Shown here: positions 33,060 through 34,163 of the stretch, in pieces
How positions within the stretch are numbered: the stretch's first letter is position 1
Layout of the letters: each line of letters begins with the position of its first letter
From: Mnemiopsis leidyi
Lineage: Eukaryota > Ctenophora > Tentaculata > Lobata > Bolinopsidae
Assembly (NCBI GenBank): GCA_000226015.1
Contig: JH156025.1
Location: forward strand, 100,963-135,125
Length of the DNA stretch: 34,163 bases
Reading direction: 5' to 3'
Notes under the pieces: generated by a model
The model's database searches: none
What the model was told of the DNA's origin: nothing
The model's input: the letters and a program-made list of their open reading frames with translations, nothing else
Made by a program: the position numbers and the translations under genes

Positions 33060-33180
33060 TAGACTGACCGGATCTTGCAAGCAAGAAATCTGATGTATAG
33101 AACGTGCCCCTAGCGGGGCTCGAACCAGTGACCTTCAGATCGCCGGGCCAAGGTGTTAGCCAATGAGCCACGACGCCGGT
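33060..33180 (-). mobile_element. tRNA-derived SINE-like element (minus strand)
   Basis: Read from 33180 leftwards: a pol III A box TGGCTCATTGG (33170-33160), then B box GGTTCGAGCCC (33126-33116) after 33 nt, matching tRNA spacing. The B box is perfect to consensus. The bases that should form the acceptor and T stems do not pair well, so it is a tRNA-derived repeat rather than a working tRNA. The minus-strand frame through it (WLTPWPGDLKVTGSSPARG) is a by-product of the tRNA-like head. Confidence 0.6.
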
Positions 33181-33184
33181 AAAA

Positions 33185-33755
33185 AAACTGGATTGGCCGT
33201 ACTTTAGTTTAGAGCTATGATACAATCTTTTTTGAGTGATATCTGATAAGATAGTCTTGTTTGATGATAAAAGAAAGCATCTTTTACACCACCCAATTTT
33301 CTCGAGATAAAGAAACACAAGCCTACCGAATCGTCTAATTACTGTTCGCCGTTATCACAAATTCCTGAAAGGGAATTCAAAATACGTGGGTGCACATGTA
33401 GGGTGTATTTTTACCATGTTTGAAGTAAAAGTAGTGTAACATGATATAACCTGACTGTTTGAGCGCTGGGCCGTGTTTAAGTCCACCCTCCAAATAATTA
33501 CTGTAGCCGTATAATTTAGAGAGGTATCGAGGTGTGGGAATAATCAGGATTACTCGTGATTTATGTTTGTAAATGTCTCCTCAAATGTCACTATGTCAGT
33601 TTTTGCTTTTGAGATGAGATCTGAAGTTTGAACTTTGGATCGATGATTACGTAACTTTAGAATATAAGGTCGAACATTGAACTATGCTGTATAAATTAGC
33701 ATTGTAACGTAATTACCTTCAGCTCTTTGGCTTTCGTGTAAATACACCTTCCTGT
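33185..33755. other. No supported gene
   Basis: AT-rich, with short frames only and no clear repeat. Confidence 0.45.
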
Positions 33756-33756
33756 C

Positions 33757-34163
33757 TCAAAATCCAAGAAAATTTACGAAGTATTTAATCACGCGATTCT
33801 CAGCAGGATACCGAGGAACAACCGGGACCGTCTCGAAATCCAAGAAAATTTACGAAATATTTAATCACACAATTCTCAGCAGGATACCCGAAATATTTAA
33901 TCACACAATCCTCAGCATCCTCAAAAGGATACACGAAATATTTAATCACACAATCCTCAGCAGGATACCGAAATATTCAATCACACAATCCTCAGCAGGA
34001 TACCAAGGAATAATTAATCACACAATCCCCAGCAGGATACACGAAATATTTAATGACACAATCCTCAGCAGGATACCGAGGAATATTTAATCACACAATC
34101 CTCAGCAGGATACACGAAATATTTTAATCACACAATCCCCAGCATGATACCGAGGAACAACCG
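33757..34163. repeat. Tandem repeat array running off the window, ~37-bp unit
   Basis: About ten copies of GAAATATTTAATCACACAAT plus CCTCAGCAGGATACC. Some have an added GAGGAACAACCG, so unit length varies. A diverged first unit contains AAATCCAAGAAAATTTACGA twice. The array continues past the window end. Confidence 0.95.

Noticed and set aside
33060..33180. Functional tRNA gene on the minus strand
   Set aside because: A and B boxes are present but the acceptor and T stems do not pair, so a cloverleaf is not supported.
33049..33318. Minus-strand 89-aa frame with WLTPWPGDLKVTGSSPARG
   Set aside because: It runs through the tRNA-like head of a SINE. This peptide type is a known by-product of such repeats.
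1..34163. CRISPR array or bacterial system
   Set aside because: The regular arrays lack unique spacers of constant length, and the gene structure is clearly eukaryotic.

Overview
The window is draft eukaryotic nuclear DNA from an invertebrate animal; the phylum is not resolvable from sequence alone. It is AT-rich and has no bacterial-style operons. Genes are split into short exons (mostly 14-270 nt) with GT-AG introns, and a Tubby-like protein 4 (TULP4/TUSP) relative is present, which is a metazoan family. Repeats are dense: intronic minisatellites, tRNA-derived SINE-like units, foldback/MITE-like elements and a LINE 3' remnant. There is a 10-N gap at 15335-15344 and a single N at 12609. All gene models were built by eye from open frames, splice sites and phase continuity. 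There is no transcript evidence.

Layout. 1-450: tandem repeat. 1490-2045: promoter-like block followed by a degenerate tandem repeat. 4094-9395 (+): complete 15-exon model of a compact TULP4-like WD40-plus-tubby protein, 634 aa. This is the only gene I recognise. 10602-11988 (+): candidate 3-exon, 136-aa hypothetical gene whose introns hold foldback and decayed coding-like DNA. 12190-12830: GC-rich foldback element. 14665-16240: duplicated segment, assembly gap, LINE fragment and a SINE. 16307-21355 (+): candidate 11-exon gene for a 378-aa proline-rich, acidic protein with a hydrophobic C-terminal segment. 20860-28000: MITE-like hairpins and tandem repeats, with no gene I can support. 28793-31910 (+): at least six exons of an acidic, low-complexity protein whose 3' end is unresolved. 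31710-34163: tandem repeats and a minus-strand SINE.

Two themes stand out. First, several intronic minisatellites incorporate splice signals. Intron 1 of the TULP4-like gene is an eight-copy array of its own 5' splice site. Intron 6 is an array whose last unit forms the 3' splice site. The first intron of the 28793 gene is almost entirely a 14-copy, 19-bp CACGTG array that begins at the donor. Second, each of the four gene models has an AG splice-acceptor-like site from 0 to 34 nt upstream of its ATG, consistent with either 5'-UTR introns or spliced-leader trans-splicing.

All four models lie on the plus strand. Apart from shared repeat families and the acceptor-near-ATG pattern, I see no functional link between them.
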